Shown here piece by piece: positions 16,248-24,941 of a stretch of DNA of 36,058 nucleotides. Numbering within the stretch: position 1 is the first letter of the stretch; the number at the start of each line of letters is the position of its first letter. Made by a program: the position numbers and the translations under genes. Source of the DNA: UBA3478 sp964217345 (lineage in GTDB: Bacteria > Bacteroidota > Bacteroidia > Flavobacteriales > Flavobacteriaceae); NCBI GenBank assembly GCA_964217345.1, contig CAXPJI010000022.1:1-36058 (forward strand), in the 5' to 3' direction. The notes beneath the pieces were generated by a model. It had not been told where the DNA came from, did no database searches, and worked only from the letters and a program-made list of their open reading frames with translations.

Positions 16248-17862
16248 GCGTACCAGTGGTTCCGTTTGGCATACCAATTCCTAACAATACTGCTAAAGTA
16301 GGTGCAATATCTGTTACCTCAGTTCTTTTCGATGTGACTCCCTTATTAATTCCCTGTCCATAGAAAATTAGTGGTACATGAGTATCATAAATCATGGCAG
16401 AACTGTGCGAAGAACCTTTTGGATCATCATCAACAAATCCAGGGCTTTGAACAAAGAAAATATCTCCAGATCTCTTAGGATTATACCCATTGTATACCAT
16501 TTTATCAAAACCCTCAGAAGACCCCATATTTCTTAACTGATCTGCAGTATAAACTCTTTCGATATTATCAATATCATATATAATTTCTGCTACCACCTGA
16601 CGTACTTGAGAAGGTCTCATTCCTTTCATCTCCAAACGGTGAAGAGCTTCTTTGTCAAGAAAAATTTCATTGTAGTTAATCGCTTCAATAATATTCATGC
16701 CAAATCGAGCCTCTATTTCTTTAAATAGCTCTTGAGCGATAACACGACCTTCAATATGTCCTGAAGGTATTTTAGAATCCTTTAAATATGAAGGTACATG
16801 CATTGCAGCATGATCTGCTGTTAAGAATAGTGTGTATTCACCACTGCCTATATTTTTATCTAGAAAGTTCAGTAACCTTTCTAATTCTAAATCTAATCGA
16901 AGGTAAGTATCTTGAACCTCAATAGAATTAACCCCATATCTATGTCCGATTTTGTCCGTAGATGAGTAGCTGATTGATATAAAATCAGGAATCTCATCAA
17001 TTCCCAATTGTTCTTGAATTATTGCCTCAATTGAAAAATCAGTAGTAATAGAATTACCAAAGGGTGTTTCTGATATTACGTCAAATTCATCGTTCTCTGT
17101 AAAGTATTTGCCTATCTTATGCGGAAAGCCTGAATCCTTTTCTCCAACAAACAGTTCTTCGTAATCGTTTATATCCGGACCACTTTCTTTATATTCATCA
17201 ATCGGATTCAAAGTGTTCCAGGTCTTCTTATAAGCTTCAACTTTTGAACTAGAATTAAATTCATTAACCCAATCAGGCATTCGATCTACATAGTAAGAAG
17301 AGGTGATCCAGTTACCGGTAGAACCTCCCTCAAACCAATAAGCGGCATTAGCTGTATGTCCTACAGGAAAAATGGCTCCCCTATCCTTAATGGCAACACC
17401 TATCACCTTAGAATTGAACTGGTAATGCAGGCGGAGTTGATCGGTTATGGTTGTTGTCAGTAACCTTGTCGGAGCTTTTCCTCCTGTACCCTCAGTTCCA
17501 AAATCAGGATAATCGGTATCGTCAGCGCAATAAACACGCTGTTTAGCAAATTTATCATACCAATTATTACCAAGTATACCATGTATGGCAGGGGTTGTAC
17601 CAGTATAAATTGAGGTATGACCTGGAGCTGTTACTGTAGGAATGTAATTATAATGATGATTTTTCGAAAGAAAACCTTCATTGATGAGTCGTTTAAAGCC
17701 GCGATCTCCAAAGTCATTCCAAAAACGGGTCAAATAATCATATCTCATTTGATCAACGACGATACCTACAACTAATTTAGGTTGCTGATAAGGCTGATCT
17801 TGTTGAGAGTGAACACCTATAGCTGTTACAAGCAATAAAAGAAATAAAACAACTTTCTTCAT
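16222..17862 (-). CDS. pafA: PafA-type alkaline phosphatase superfamily protein
   Basis: A 546-residue periplasmic metallophosphatase with a signal peptide (KKVVLFLLLLVTAIGVHSQ). Active-site landmarks agree with the PafA family. They are the metal Asp in VVDQMRYDYL (D37), nucleophile Thr78 in PTVTAPGHTS, Asn in GNNWYDK (about residue 100), the Lys-x-Arg pair in AIKDRGAI (K159, R161), the second metal pair in LTADHAAMH, and a late histidine in SSHSSAM. PafA enzymes release phosphate from monoesters and are typically made constitutively. I chose ATG 17862, because the longer frame's ATG at 17883 lies inside the promoter box. A nucleotide pyrophosphatase-like specificity is the main alternative. 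Confidence 0.85.
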   Translation of the reverse strand: MKKVVLFLLLLVTAIGVHSQQDQPYQQPKLVVGIVVDQMRYDYLTRFWNDFGDRGFKRLINEGFLSKNHHYNYIPTVTAPGHTSIYTGTTPAIHGILGNNWYDKFAKQRVYCADDTDYPDFGTEGTGGKAPTRLLTTTITDQLRLHYQFNSKVIGVAIKDRGAIFPVGHTANAAYWFEGGSTGNWITSSYYVDRMPDWVNEFNSSSKVEAYKKTWNTLNPIDEYKESGPDINDYEELFVGEKDSGFPHKIGKYFTENDEFDVISETPFGNSITTDFSIEAIIQEQLGIDEIPDFISISYSSTDKIGHRYGVNSIEVQDTYLRLDLELERLLNFLDKNIGSGEYTLFLTADHAAMHVPSYLKDSKIPSGHIEGRVIAQELFKEIEARFGMNIIEAINYNEIFLDKEALHRLEMKGMRPSQVRQVVAEIIYDIDNIERVYTADQLRNMGSSEGFDKMVYNGYNPKRSGDIFFVQSPGFVDDDPKGSSHSSAMIYDTHVPLIFYGQGINKGVTSKRTEVTDIAPTLAVLLGIGMPNGTTGTPIEELLED

Positions 17863-17880
17863 TCGATAAATTTTACTTGG

Positions 17881-17888
17881 CAAAAGTA
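17881..17888 (-). promoter_or_regulatory. -7 promoter box of pafA; decides the start codon
   Basis: On the minus strand TACTTTTG is a perfect -7 box ending 18 nt before the ATG at 17862. A TTTG lies 16 nt upstream of it. The alternative ATG at 17883 overlaps the box and cannot be on the transcript. Confidence 0.65.
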
Positions 17889-17941
17889 ATACAAGCGATC
17901 AGTTCAAAGGATAAATCAATGTTAAATGCTTTCAAAAAGCG

Positions 17942-17949
17942 TAATTTTG
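17942..17949 (+). promoter_or_regulatory. -7 promoter box of mlaE, leaderless arrangement
   Basis: TAATTTTG is followed by aaat and then the ATG at 17954, a gap of 4 nt. With the pafA box on the other strand it makes a compact divergent promoter pair of under 70 bp. Confidence 0.65.
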
Positions 17950-17953
17950 AAAT

Positions 17954-18691
17954 ATGACTTACCTAGCTAACATCGGCCGTTATGGCCTTATGTTGATGGA
18001 GATGTTTAAAAAACCTACCAAATGGGGGGTGATGAAAAAACTGATCCTAAAAGAGATTGACGAGCTCATTTTTAGCTCTTTAGGTATTATCATATTTATT
18101 TCTTTTTTCATTGGCGGAGTGGTCACTATTCAGACTGCACTAAATTTAACTAGCCCGTTTTTACCCAAAAGTCTGATCGGCTTTGCTACTCGACAATCAG
18201 TAATTCTAGAATTCGCACCAACCTTCACGTCGATTATTATGGTTGGAAAAGTAGGATCTTATATCACCTCCTCAATTGGATCTATGCGAGTTACCGAGCA
18301 AATTGATGCATTAGAAGTTATGGGGGTTAATTCTGTGAACTATCTCATATTTCCAAAGTTCATTGCAATGCTATTTTACCCCTTCGCCATTGCGATATCA
18401 ATGTATGTAGGGATTTTCGGAGGCTGGTCTGCAGCAGTTTTCGGGGGCTACGCTCCCACTTCTGAATTCATTGCAGGAATACAGCAAGACCTAGTTGTAT
18501 TTCATGTGGTCTATGCATTTATTAAGAGTCTTGTTTTTGCCGTGGTGATCGCAACACTCCCCGCCTATCATGGATATTATTTGAAAGGTGGTGCTTTAGA
18601 GGTAGGTAAAGCCGCGACAACTTCTTTTATATGGACTAGTGTAGTTCTGATCATACTAAATTATGTACTCACTCAATTACTACTCGGATAA
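17954..18691 (+). CDS. mlaE: MlaE-type permease of an ABC lipid-transport system
   Basis: A 245-residue MlaE-family inner-membrane permease with about five transmembrane helices. Family landmarks include the FFIGGVVTIQTA segment, PTFTSIIMVGKVGSYITSSIGSMRVTEQIDALEVMGVNS in outline (residues about 95-130), and a C-terminal YHGYYLKGGALEVGKA. MlaE with MlaF moves phospholipids between the inner membrane and an MCE-domain protein (MlaD). The stop overlaps the mlaF start (TAATGA), so translation is coupled. No MCE gene follows in this window. Confidence 0.92.
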   Translation: MTYLANIGRYGLMLMEMFKKPTKWGVMKKLILKEIDELIFSSLGIIIFISFFIGGVVTIQTALNLTSPFLPKSLIGFATRQSVILEFAPTFTSIIMVGKVGSYITSSIGSMRVTEQIDALEVMGVNSVNYLIFPKFIAMLFYPFAIAISMYVGIFGGWSAAVFGGYAPTSEFIAGIQQDLVVFHVVYAFIKSLVFAVVIATLPAYHGYYLKGGALEVGKAATTSFIWTSVVLIILNYVLTQLLLG

Positions 18692-19461
18692 TGATTGAAG
18701 TTCAAGGTCTACATAAATCATTTGAAGGAAAGGCGGTATTAAAAAACATTACCACCACTTTTGAGCGAGGAAAAACGAATCTAATCATTGGGCAGAGTGG
18801 ATCGGGAAAAACCGTATTTCTAAAATCTCTTATCGGACTAATCACTCCAGAACAAGGCAAAATAGCCTATGACGGGGTATGCCTATTAGAACTTGAAAGA
18901 AACGAACAACGGGAACTTAGAAAAGCCATGGGGATGGTGTTTCAAGGAAGTGCGCTTTTCGATTCAATGACCGTTGAAGAGAATGTAGGATTCCCTTTAG
19001 AGATGTTCACAAAATTATCTAAAGGAGAGAAAAAAGATCGTATCGATTCTGTATTACAACGCGTAAATCTCATTGATGCACATCACAAGTATCCTTCAGA
19101 AATTTCAGGAGGTATGATGAAGAGAGTTGCTATCGCCCGAGCAATCGTCCTTAACCCAAAATACTTGTTTTGCGATGAACCCAACTCAGGTCTCGATCCG
19201 AAAACAGCTATTTTGATCGATAATTTGATTCAAGAAATCACTCAAGAATACGACATCACAACCCTTATCAACACCCATGATATGAACTCAGTGATGGAAA
19301 TTGGAGAGAAGATCGTCTTCTTAAAAGAAGGAGAATTAGCCTGGGAAGGTAGCAAAGAAGAAATCTTCATTACCGATAACCCGGCTGTGGGTGATTTTGT
19401 CTATGCCTCAGAACTCTTTAAGAATGTTCGCTCGGTATACATAGACAAGAAGAATGGTTAG
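18691..19461 (+). CDS. mlaF: MlaF-type ABC transporter ATP-binding protein
   Basis: A 256-residue ABC ATPase that would power the MlaE permease. Walker A is GQSGSGKT (residues 34-41), the Q-loop is FQGSALFDSMTV, the signature is ISGGMMKRVAIARAI, Walker B is YLFCDEPNSGLDP, and the switch histidine is in NTHDMNS. The SGGMMKR signature and the overlap with mlaE identify it as MlaF. Its stop overlaps the DUF389 stop on the other strand within the tetranucleotide TTAG. Confidence 0.93.
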   Translation: MIEVQGLHKSFEGKAVLKNITTTFERGKTNLIIGQSGSGKTVFLKSLIGLITPEQGKIAYDGVCLLELERNEQRELRKAMGMVFQGSALFDSMTVEENVGFPLEMFTKLSKGEKKDRIDSVLQRVNLIDAHHKYPSEISGGMMKRVAIARAIVLNPKYLFCDEPNSGLDPKTAILIDNLIQEITQEYDITTLINTHDMNSVMEIGEKIVFLKEGELAWEGSKEEIFITDNPAVGDFVYASELFKNVRSVYIDKKNG

Positions 19462-20870
19462 TTAGATCTAATCATTAGAGTATCTAATTGTAAACGCACC
19501 TTTAACCAATTCTCAATTCTAGGATTTAATTCTGCCTTCTTAGTTGATTTAAGTGCCGAATTGTAATCTATTTCAAAAACAGGTAACGTATCCTGAGTAC
19601 TGAAGTCAGTTTGAACTCTAGCTGAATAGCCTACCTTATTGACTTCAGGAAATGCAGCTACTAACTCCGTACTTACCGCAGTAAATGGAATTGCAAAATT
19701 CATAGACTCTTTTAGACGAATAATCTCATTTTCTAAGAGCTTGATTTGATCTTCCTTTGAAGATAGTTCACTCTTCTTATTCTCATAAAGCTCAAGCACA
19801 TATTGCATTGAATTCGGATCGTCTGCATCTGATGATTGAATCACTTCAAAGGCTGTTTCCTTTAATCGATCGAACGATTGAAGACGTATACGCCAAGTAG
19901 TAATTACTTCTTCAGGAACGGTGGCTGCACCCAATAGCATCACACTAATCTCAGAATTGTCCCCTTTATTATAGTCAAGGGTTGCAAATTCTTTGCGATA
20001 CACTCCCCCGTTTTCGAAAGGATAACTCTCTACAGTTTCTCTTAGAAAAGCCTGAGCATCTCGTCTGAATAAGGATTCTTGTAACACTCCGTAGAAAGTA
20101 TAAGTAGCTGGGATCATTACTACAATTCCCGAAATAGAGGCGATTCTAGCAATGGTTCTTCTTCTAGCCGAATTCGCATAGCGTTCCATAGGAAAGCCCA
20201 AGTACTTGATCACTAAAAAGGTTGCGATTGCAATAAAAATGGTATTGATCAAAAAGAGATACAAAGCTCCCAATGCATAGCTAGCATTACCAATAGCCAG
20301 TCCAAAACCAACCGTACAAAGTGGAGGCATAAGTGCCGTAGCAATAGCCACCCCGAAGATGACACTCGCCATCGTTCCCTTTCTTGCTCTAGCTACCACC
20401 AATGCTGTCCCTCCAAAAAAGGCAATGAGCACATCTCTGATATCTGGCTTAACGCGTGCTAGCAGCTCTGAAGATTCATCGCGAAGAGGAAAAATCCAAA
20501 AGAATAGAAATGCCGTAACCACCGACAAACCAACCATCACCATAAAATTCTTTAATGAGCGATTGAGTAGATCAATGTCGTTTGTTGCCAATGAAAACCC
20601 TAAACCTAAAATAGGACCCATTAGTGGAGAGATTAACATGGCTCCAATAACTACTGCAGTAGAGTTTGCATTTAATCCAATTGAGGCAATAAAAATGGAG
20701 CAGATTAAGATCCATGAGGTATGCCCTTTGAATGGGATATCTGCAATAATTGAATCTTTAGTTGCTTGCATGTCCGTATTGGTACGGATGTTAAGAAGCT
20801 CACTTAAAAAGCTTCTTAGAATTTCAAACAGTCCCTTAGCAGACTGTTTAAGTTCAGGAGTGTTGTTCAT
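19458..20870 (-). CDS. DUF389 family multi-pass membrane protein
   Basis: A 470-residue protein whose N-terminal half matches DUF389 (TIGR00341-type) with about six membrane segments. It includes the signature stretch STAVVIGAMLISPLMGPILG (residues about 66-85) and ATALMPPLCTVGFGLA. The C-terminal half (from about residue 265) is soluble. It contains a predicted heptad/coiled segment rich in K and E (NKKSELSSKEDQIKLLENE) and resembles the periplasmic extension found in some Bacteroidota homologs. No activity is established for the family. It overlaps the SprT-like gene by 4 nt and ends a three-gene unit with the SDR. Confidence 0.85.
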   Translation of the reverse strand: MNNTPELKQSAKGLFEILRSFLSELLNIRTNTDMQATKDSIIADIPFKGHTSWILICSIFIASIGLNANSTAVVIGAMLISPLMGPILGLGFSLATNDIDLLNRSLKNFMVMVGLSVVTAFLFFWIFPLRDESSELLARVKPDIRDVLIAFFGGTALVVARARKGTMASVIFGVAIATALMPPLCTVGFGLAIGNASYALGALYLFLINTIFIAIATFLVIKYLGFPMERYANSARRRTIARIASISGIVVMIPATYTFYGVLQESLFRRDAQAFLRETVESYPFENGGVYRKEFATLDYNKGDNSEISVMLLGAATVPEEVITTWRIRLQSFDRLKETAFEVIQSSDADDPNSMQYVLELYENKKSELSSKEDQIKLLENEIIRLKESMNFAIPFTAVSTELVAAFPEVNKVGYSARVQTDFSTQDTLPVFEIDYNSALKSTKKAELNPRIENWLKVRLQLDTLMIRSN

Positions 20871-21475
20871 TTTTTTTCGGTCGCTAGCACTCTAGCATTA
20901 GGTTGAAATAAATAGCGTTTTCCGGTCTTAACTTCCACGCATTCAATACGTTTGCGTCGTACAGATCCGCGTTCAAATATACGCGAGTTCCCGAAATAAA
21001 AATGATTTCCTTCTGCTATATCAACAACAAATAAAAGGGCATCATCAGCGCCGTCATATTGCGCTAACGCACGGTCAAGAAATGCATCTGAACTGCTTGA
21101 AGCCTTCGGACTTTTAAAATGCCTTGCGAGAACAGGTAGTAACTCAGAGGGAAAAATCTCGGGATTTAAGAAAGGTAACATCAAATGCTTAAAAACACTT
21201 TTCCATTCTATTCCGTGTGGTTTTATTCTTCTTCCGAATTCGGTAAAAGCAACCAAATGAGCTATTTCATGAATAAGGGTAATTAGAAAACGATATTGAT
21301 TCTCAGTAGCATTTACAGTAATTTGATGATTGCCACTAGGAAGCAAACGATAGTCACCGTGTCTAGTTTTTCTTTGATTAACAATCTTGAGATGTACCCC
21401 ATGAGTTTGAATGAGTTCAAAACACGGTATTAAAGCCTTTTCAGGTACATAGGGAGCAAGAATATCAATCATCAA
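20867..21475 (-). CDS. SprT-like zinc metalloprotease domain protein
   Basis: A 202-residue SprT-family protein. The zinc site HEIAH is at residues 69-73, with a third histidine at H87 in RRIKPHGIEWKSVF, as in SprT/SPRTN. The C-terminal treble-clef zinc ribbon usual in SprT keeps the beta strands (FERGSVRRKRIECVEVKTGKRY in outline) but lacks the paired CxxC cysteines. In eukaryotes SPRTN digests DNA-protein crosslinks. The bacterial role is unclear. It lies 8 nt after the SDR gene and overlaps the DUF389 gene. Confidence 0.85.
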   Translation of the reverse strand: MMIDILAPYVPEKALIPCFELIQTHGVHLKIVNQRKTRHGDYRLLPSGNHQITVNATENQYRFLITLIHEIAHLVAFTEFGRRIKPHGIEWKSVFKHLMLPFLNPEIFPSELLPVLARHFKSPKASSSSDAFLDRALAQYDGADDALLFVVDIAEGNHFYFGNSRIFERGSVRRKRIECVEVKTGKRYLFQPNARVLATEKK

Positions 21476-21483
21476 CCACAGCT

Positions 21484-22158
21484 TTAAGGGGTACTATTAC
21501 TGACTTGTAGCACCTTACCATTATACAATTCGTGACCGGTGAGTGCAAACTTGGCAACGTATTCACCCATCTGCCGTGCAGATACGTTGGCTACAAAGTC
21601 AGGAAATGCCTTAGTAAGCATCTCAGTATTTACAGCTCCTAAAGCAAGGGTATTAAAAGCTACACCTGCGCTCTTGTACTCCTCAGCTAATAATTCAAAT
21701 AGGGTAATTAATGCGCCCTTACTCGAACTATATGCCGAAAGTCCAGGAAATTTAGCACTTCCTTGGATACCTCCCATAGAACTGATACCTAATACATGAG
21801 AGCCTGAAACTAATTTATCCGCTAAAGCTTGCGTAAGTCTTGCTACCCCAAAAACATTTACCCGATAAATGGATTCAAAATCTTCAATACTGGTTTCGCT
21901 AAACGGTTTATTCAAAAAAGCACCAGCATTATGAATCAAAGCATCAACATGGCTCCAATCTTTGATTAATTCATGTAATGATTCAAAATTAGAATCAGCT
22001 AAATCTATACATACCGATCGAAGCAAAGGTAAATCAGCTCCCTGCAATGGGCTTTCAGTGCGAGAAATACAAACTACTTCATGCCCTTCTTCTAATAAAA
22101 ATCGAACCGCTTCAAGACCAATACCTCTACTTGCACCGGTAACAATAATTCTAGCCAT
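21484..22158 (-). CDS. Short-chain dehydrogenase/reductase
   Basis: A 224-residue classical SDR. The cofactor motif is TGASRGIG (residues 7-14), the structural motif NNAG is present as HNAGA, and catalytic Tyr143 and Lys147 lie in AYSSSKGAL with serine at 126-127 (GISSMGG). NADP preference is likely from the arginine after the glycine-rich loop region (SRT, residues 32-34). The substrate cannot be inferred. It is the first gene of SDR-sprT-DUF389. A weak -7 box TATCTTTT lies at 22176-22183 on the minus strand. Confidence 0.88.
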   Translation of the reverse strand: MARIIVTGASRGIGLEAVRFLLEEGHEVVCISRTESPLQGADLPLLRSVCIDLADSNFESLHELIKDWSHVDALIHNAGAFLNKPFSETSIEDFESIYRVNVFGVARLTQALADKLVSGSHVLGISSMGGIQGSAKFPGLSAYSSSKGALITLFELLAEEYKSAGVAFNTLALGAVNTEMLTKAFPDFVANVSARQMGEYVAKFALTGHELYNGKVLQVSNSTP

Positions 22159-22184
22159 AAATTATAATTGAATTAAAAAGATAC

Positions 22185-22213
22185 AAAAAAGCATTCCTGA
22201 GAAGGAATGCTTT
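22185..22213 (-). terminator. Rho-independent terminator of the porV-pdhA-pdhC unit
   Basis: On the minus strand the 8-bp stem GCATTCCT/AGGAATGC closes a GAGA/TCTC loop, extends by A-T pairs and ends in six Ts. It lies 28-53 nt after the pdhC stop. Plus-strand Ts follow too (TTTT), so it may work weakly in both directions. Confidence 0.82.
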
Positions 22214-22237
22214 TAATATAAATCTATGAAATTTAGA

Positions 22238-23875
22238 CTATGCCAGTAAGGTAACTGGATGCTCTAAATACATCTTTAACGTTTGTAAGAATTGTGCTCC
22301 TGTAGCTCCATCAATGGTTCTATGATCACATGCTAAAGTTAACTTCATCATACTTCTAGGCACGATTGCTCCATCACGTACAACAGCCTTTTCAATGATT
22401 GCTCCGACTGAAAGTATCGCTGAATTCGGTTGATTGATAATTGAAGTAAATTCCTCAATACCAAACATTCCTAGGTTAGAAACTGTAAAAGTACTTCCTT
22501 CCATTTCTGCAGGGGTAAGCTTCTTATTACGCGCTCTTCCAGCCATGTCTTTAACAGTGGCACCCAACTGAGTGAAAGATAATTGATCAGCGTGCTTGAT
22601 AACAGGAACAACCAGTCCGTCTTCAACAGCTACGGCAACCCCAAGGTGTACATGGTGATTAATGATCGTAGCTTCATCACTCCAAGTGGTATTCACTTGC
22701 TTATGCTTAAGCAGTGCCATAGCAGAAGCCTTTAAAACCATATCATTGAATGAAACCTTAGTATCAGGAAGTTGGTTGATTTGCTGTCGAGCGGCTTTAG
22801 CTTCGTCCATTTCAACCTCAACAGTCAAGTAGTAATGAGGGGCCGTAAATTTAGACTCTGAAAGCCGCTTGGCAATCACCTTACGCATTTGAGAATTCTT
22901 AACTGACTCTTTATTTTCTACTCCTGAAGCGGCAACTACAGGTACAGCTGCTGGTTGGGCTTTAGCTGAAGCTGCCGGTGCGGCAACGACTTGTTCTTGC
23001 TCTACGTCACGGCGAATGATTCTACCGTGTTCTCCAGAACCTTTTACTGTAGATAAATCTAGACCCTTCTCTTTGGCTAATTTTTTAGCTAATGGAGAGG
23101 CAAATATTCTTGTATTTGAAGGCGTGACTTCAGTGGCTTGCGCGACTGGAGCAGCAGAGGCTGGGGCAGCAGCGGGCGCTTCGCTTTTTACTTCAGCTGC
23201 TTCTTTAGGAGCAGCTGGAGCAGCAGCAGCTGGAGCAGCGGCGCCACTTAAAACAGCCGATACATCAGTTCCTGCAGGCCCAATAATTGCTAGTACAGAA
23301 TCAACAGGGGCTGACCCACCCTCATCGATACCGATATGCAATAAAGTACCTGAATAGAACGATTCAAATTCCATCGTTGCCTTGTCCGTTTCGATTTCGG
23401 CAAGTATATCTCCTTCTTCAACAGCGTCTCCAACTTTCTTTAACCAGCTTGCCACAGTACCTTCTTCCATGGTATCACTAAGACGCGGCATAGTAACGAT
23501 TTCTACTCCCGCTGGGATAGCAGCGACTGCTTTCGTTTCATTTACTGGAGCTGAAGCAGCCTCTACTGGTTTCACTTCTTCAGAAGGTACGGCGGCTGGC
23601 GCTGCTGCTCCCCCTAAAAGTGCAGATATATCCTCTCCTTCATCCCCAATAATAGCGAGTAATGCATCAACGGGAGCCCCATCTCCTTCAGGAATACCTA
23701 TATGCAAAAGCGTTCCATTATAAAAAGATTCAAACTCCATGGTTGCCTTATCGGTTTCAATCTCTGCTAAGATTTCACCTTCTTCTACCTTGTCTCCTAC
23801 TTTCTTCAACCACTTCGCGACAGTCCCCTCTTCCATGGTGTCGCTCAGTCGTGGCATGGTAACTACTTCTGCCAT
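22238..23875 (-). CDS. pdhC: Dihydrolipoyllysine acetyltransferase, pyruvate dehydrogenase E2, with two lipoyl domains
   Basis: A 545-residue E2 that moves the acetyl group from E1 to CoA. Lipoyl domain 1 spans residues 1-77 (lipoylated K43 in ETDKATMEFES) and lipoyl domain 2 spans about 124-200 (K165 in the same motif). Ala/Pro-rich linkers follow. The E1/E3-binding domain is at about 258-290 (ASPLAKKLAKEKGLDLS), and the catalytic core at about 315-545 ends in the active-site motif HRTIDGATGAQFL. It lies 2 nt after pdhA. The gene for E1 beta (pdhB) is not in this window. Confidence 0.95.
   Translation of the reverse strand: MAEVVTMPRLSDTMEEGTVAKWLKKVGDKVEEGEILAEIETDKATMEFESFYNGTLLHIGIPEGDGAPVDALLAIIGDEGEDISALLGGAAAPAAVPSEEVKPVEAASAPVNETKAVAAIPAGVEIVTMPRLSDTMEEGTVASWLKKVGDAVEEGDILAEIETDKATMEFESFYSGTLLHIGIDEGGSAPVDSVLAIIGPAGTDVSAVLSGAAAPAAAAPAAPKEAAEVKSEAPAAAPASAAPVAQATEVTPSNTRIFASPLAKKLAKEKGLDLSTVKGSGEHGRIIRRDVEQEQVVAAPAASAKAQPAAVPVVAASGVENKESVKNSQMRKVIAKRLSESKFTAPHYYLTVEVEMDEAKAARQQINQLPDTKVSFNDMVLKASAMALLKHKQVNTTWSDEATIINHHVHLGVAVAVEDGLVVPVIKHADQLSFTQLGATVKDMAGRARNKKLTPAEMEGSTFTVSNLGMFGIEEFTSIINQPNSAILSVGAIIEKAVVRDGAIVPRSMMKLTLACDHRTIDGATGAQFLQTLKMYLEHPVTLLA
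23276..23506 (-). repeat. Lipoyl-domain coding repeat, copy 2
   Basis: This stretch encodes pdhC residues 124-200. It repeats the copy at 23645-23875 with near-identical protein sequence (MPRLSDTMEEGTVA, EEGDILAEIETDKATMEFESF). Such duplication is normal for E2 proteins. The high similarity suggests a recent duplication or homogenisation. Confidence 0.8.
23645..23875 (-). repeat. Lipoyl-domain coding repeat, copy 1
   Basis: This stretch encodes pdhC residues 1-77, the partner of the repeat at 23276-23506. The two differ mainly in conservative changes such as K/S, K/A and E/D. Confidence 0.8.
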
Positions 23876-23877
23876 TA

Positions 23878-24876
23878 TTATAATTTATGAGATAAAAATG
23901 GATAATCCTTTTGCTCGTATACGGTATCGTAAAGTTGTTCGATTGGTGGAAAATCTGACTCTTCAGCAAACTTCTCACACTCCGCAACTAGATCTCTAAC
24001 GCGCGCATCGATTACTTTGATATCGTCTTCTGACGCCCATTTCTTATCAAGAATTAACTCTTTAACTTGAGAGATAGGGTCAATTTTTTGGTATTCTTTT
24101 ACCTCTTCTTTTGTTCTGTAATGCTGTGCATCCGACATCGAGTGACCTCTATAACGGTAGGTCTTTGCTTCAAGGAAAGTTGGTCCTCCGCCTGAACGTG
24201 CTCTCTCGATCGCCTCACTGATGGCTTCTGCACTTGCTGCAGGATCCATTCCGTCAAAGGCACTACATGGCATACCGTAACCTAAACCAAGCTTGTAAAT
24301 ATCTGTATCATAAGCGGTTCTTGCTACTGAAGTTCCCATGGCGTATCCGTTGTTCTCACAAATAAACACTACAGGAAGCTGCCACAGCATAGCTAGGTTG
24401 AACGTCTCGTGTAAAGATCCTTGACGTACCGCACCATCACCCATGTAAGTAAGGGTAACTGCATCACGATTGAAATACTTGTCAGCGAACGCAAGACCGG
24501 CACCTAAAGGAATTTGCCCTCCAACGATTCCGTGACCACCGTAAAATCTATGTTCCTTTGAAAAGATATGCATTGAACCTCCCATACCTTTAGAAGTTCC
24601 AGTAACCTTACCGTAAAGCTCGGCCATAACCTTTCTAGGATCAACTCCCATACCAATGGGCTGAACGTGATTACGATAAGCTGTGATCATTTTATCCTTT
24701 GATAAGTCCATGGCGTGAAGCGAACCCGCTAACACTGCCTCTTGACCGTTGTAAAGGTGTAAGAACCCTCTTACTTTCTGTTGGATATATACAGCAGCTA
24801 GTTTGTCTTCAAACTTTCTCCAGAAGAGCATGTCTTCATACCACTGCATGTAGGTTTCTTTCGTGATCTTTTTCAT
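23878..24876 (-). CDS. pdhA: Pyruvate dehydrogenase E1 component, alpha subunit
   Basis: A 332-residue thiamine-diphosphate enzyme subunit. The TPP motif runs from TYMGDGAVRQGSLHE to VFICENNGYAMGT. The phosphorylation-loop-like region YRYRGHSMSDAQHYRTKEEV and the N-terminal RKFEDKLAAVYIQQKVRGFLHLY are typical of E1 alpha. It needs a separate E1 beta (pdhB), which must be encoded elsewhere. Its own -7 box lies 20 nt upstream of the ATG, so it can be expressed apart from porV. pdhC follows after 2 nt. Confidence 0.95.
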   Translation of the reverse strand: MKKITKETYMQWYEDMLFWRKFEDKLAAVYIQQKVRGFLHLYNGQEAVLAGSLHAMDLSKDKMITAYRNHVQPIGMGVDPRKVMAELYGKVTGTSKGMGGSMHIFSKEHRFYGGHGIVGGQIPLGAGLAFADKYFNRDAVTLTYMGDGAVRQGSLHETFNLAMLWQLPVVFICENNGYAMGTSVARTAYDTDIYKLGLGYGMPCSAFDGMDPAASAEAISEAIERARSGGGPTFLEAKTYRYRGHSMSDAQHYRTKEEVKEYQKIDPISQVKELILDKKWASEDDIKVIDARVRDLVAECEKFAEESDFPPIEQLYDTVYEQKDYPFLSHKL

Positions 24877-24896
24877 TGGTACGATTTTGATTGTCG

Positions 24897-24904
24897 CAAA
24901 AATA
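24897..24904 (-). promoter_or_regulatory. -7 promoter box of pdhA-pdhC
   Basis: TATTTTTG on the minus strand, in the 65-bp porV-pdhA spacer, 20 nt before the pdhA ATG. Confidence 0.6.
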
Positions 24905-24941
24905 ATATAAAAATCGGTCTTGGCCTTGCTAAAATGGACTC

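Noticed and set aside
17863..17883. Longer start for pafA
   Set aside because: Its ATG overlaps the -7 box. The shorter form begins directly with the signal peptide.
17928..17940. GCTTT-CAA-AAAGC hairpin before mlaE as an operator
   Set aside because: Only 5 bp with a 3-base loop in AT-rich sequence, which is easily produced by chance.
23016..23723. Plus-strand alanine-rich open frames opposite pdhC
   Set aside because: They mirror the Ala/Pro linkers and repeated lipoyl domains of pdhC, whose assignment is certain.
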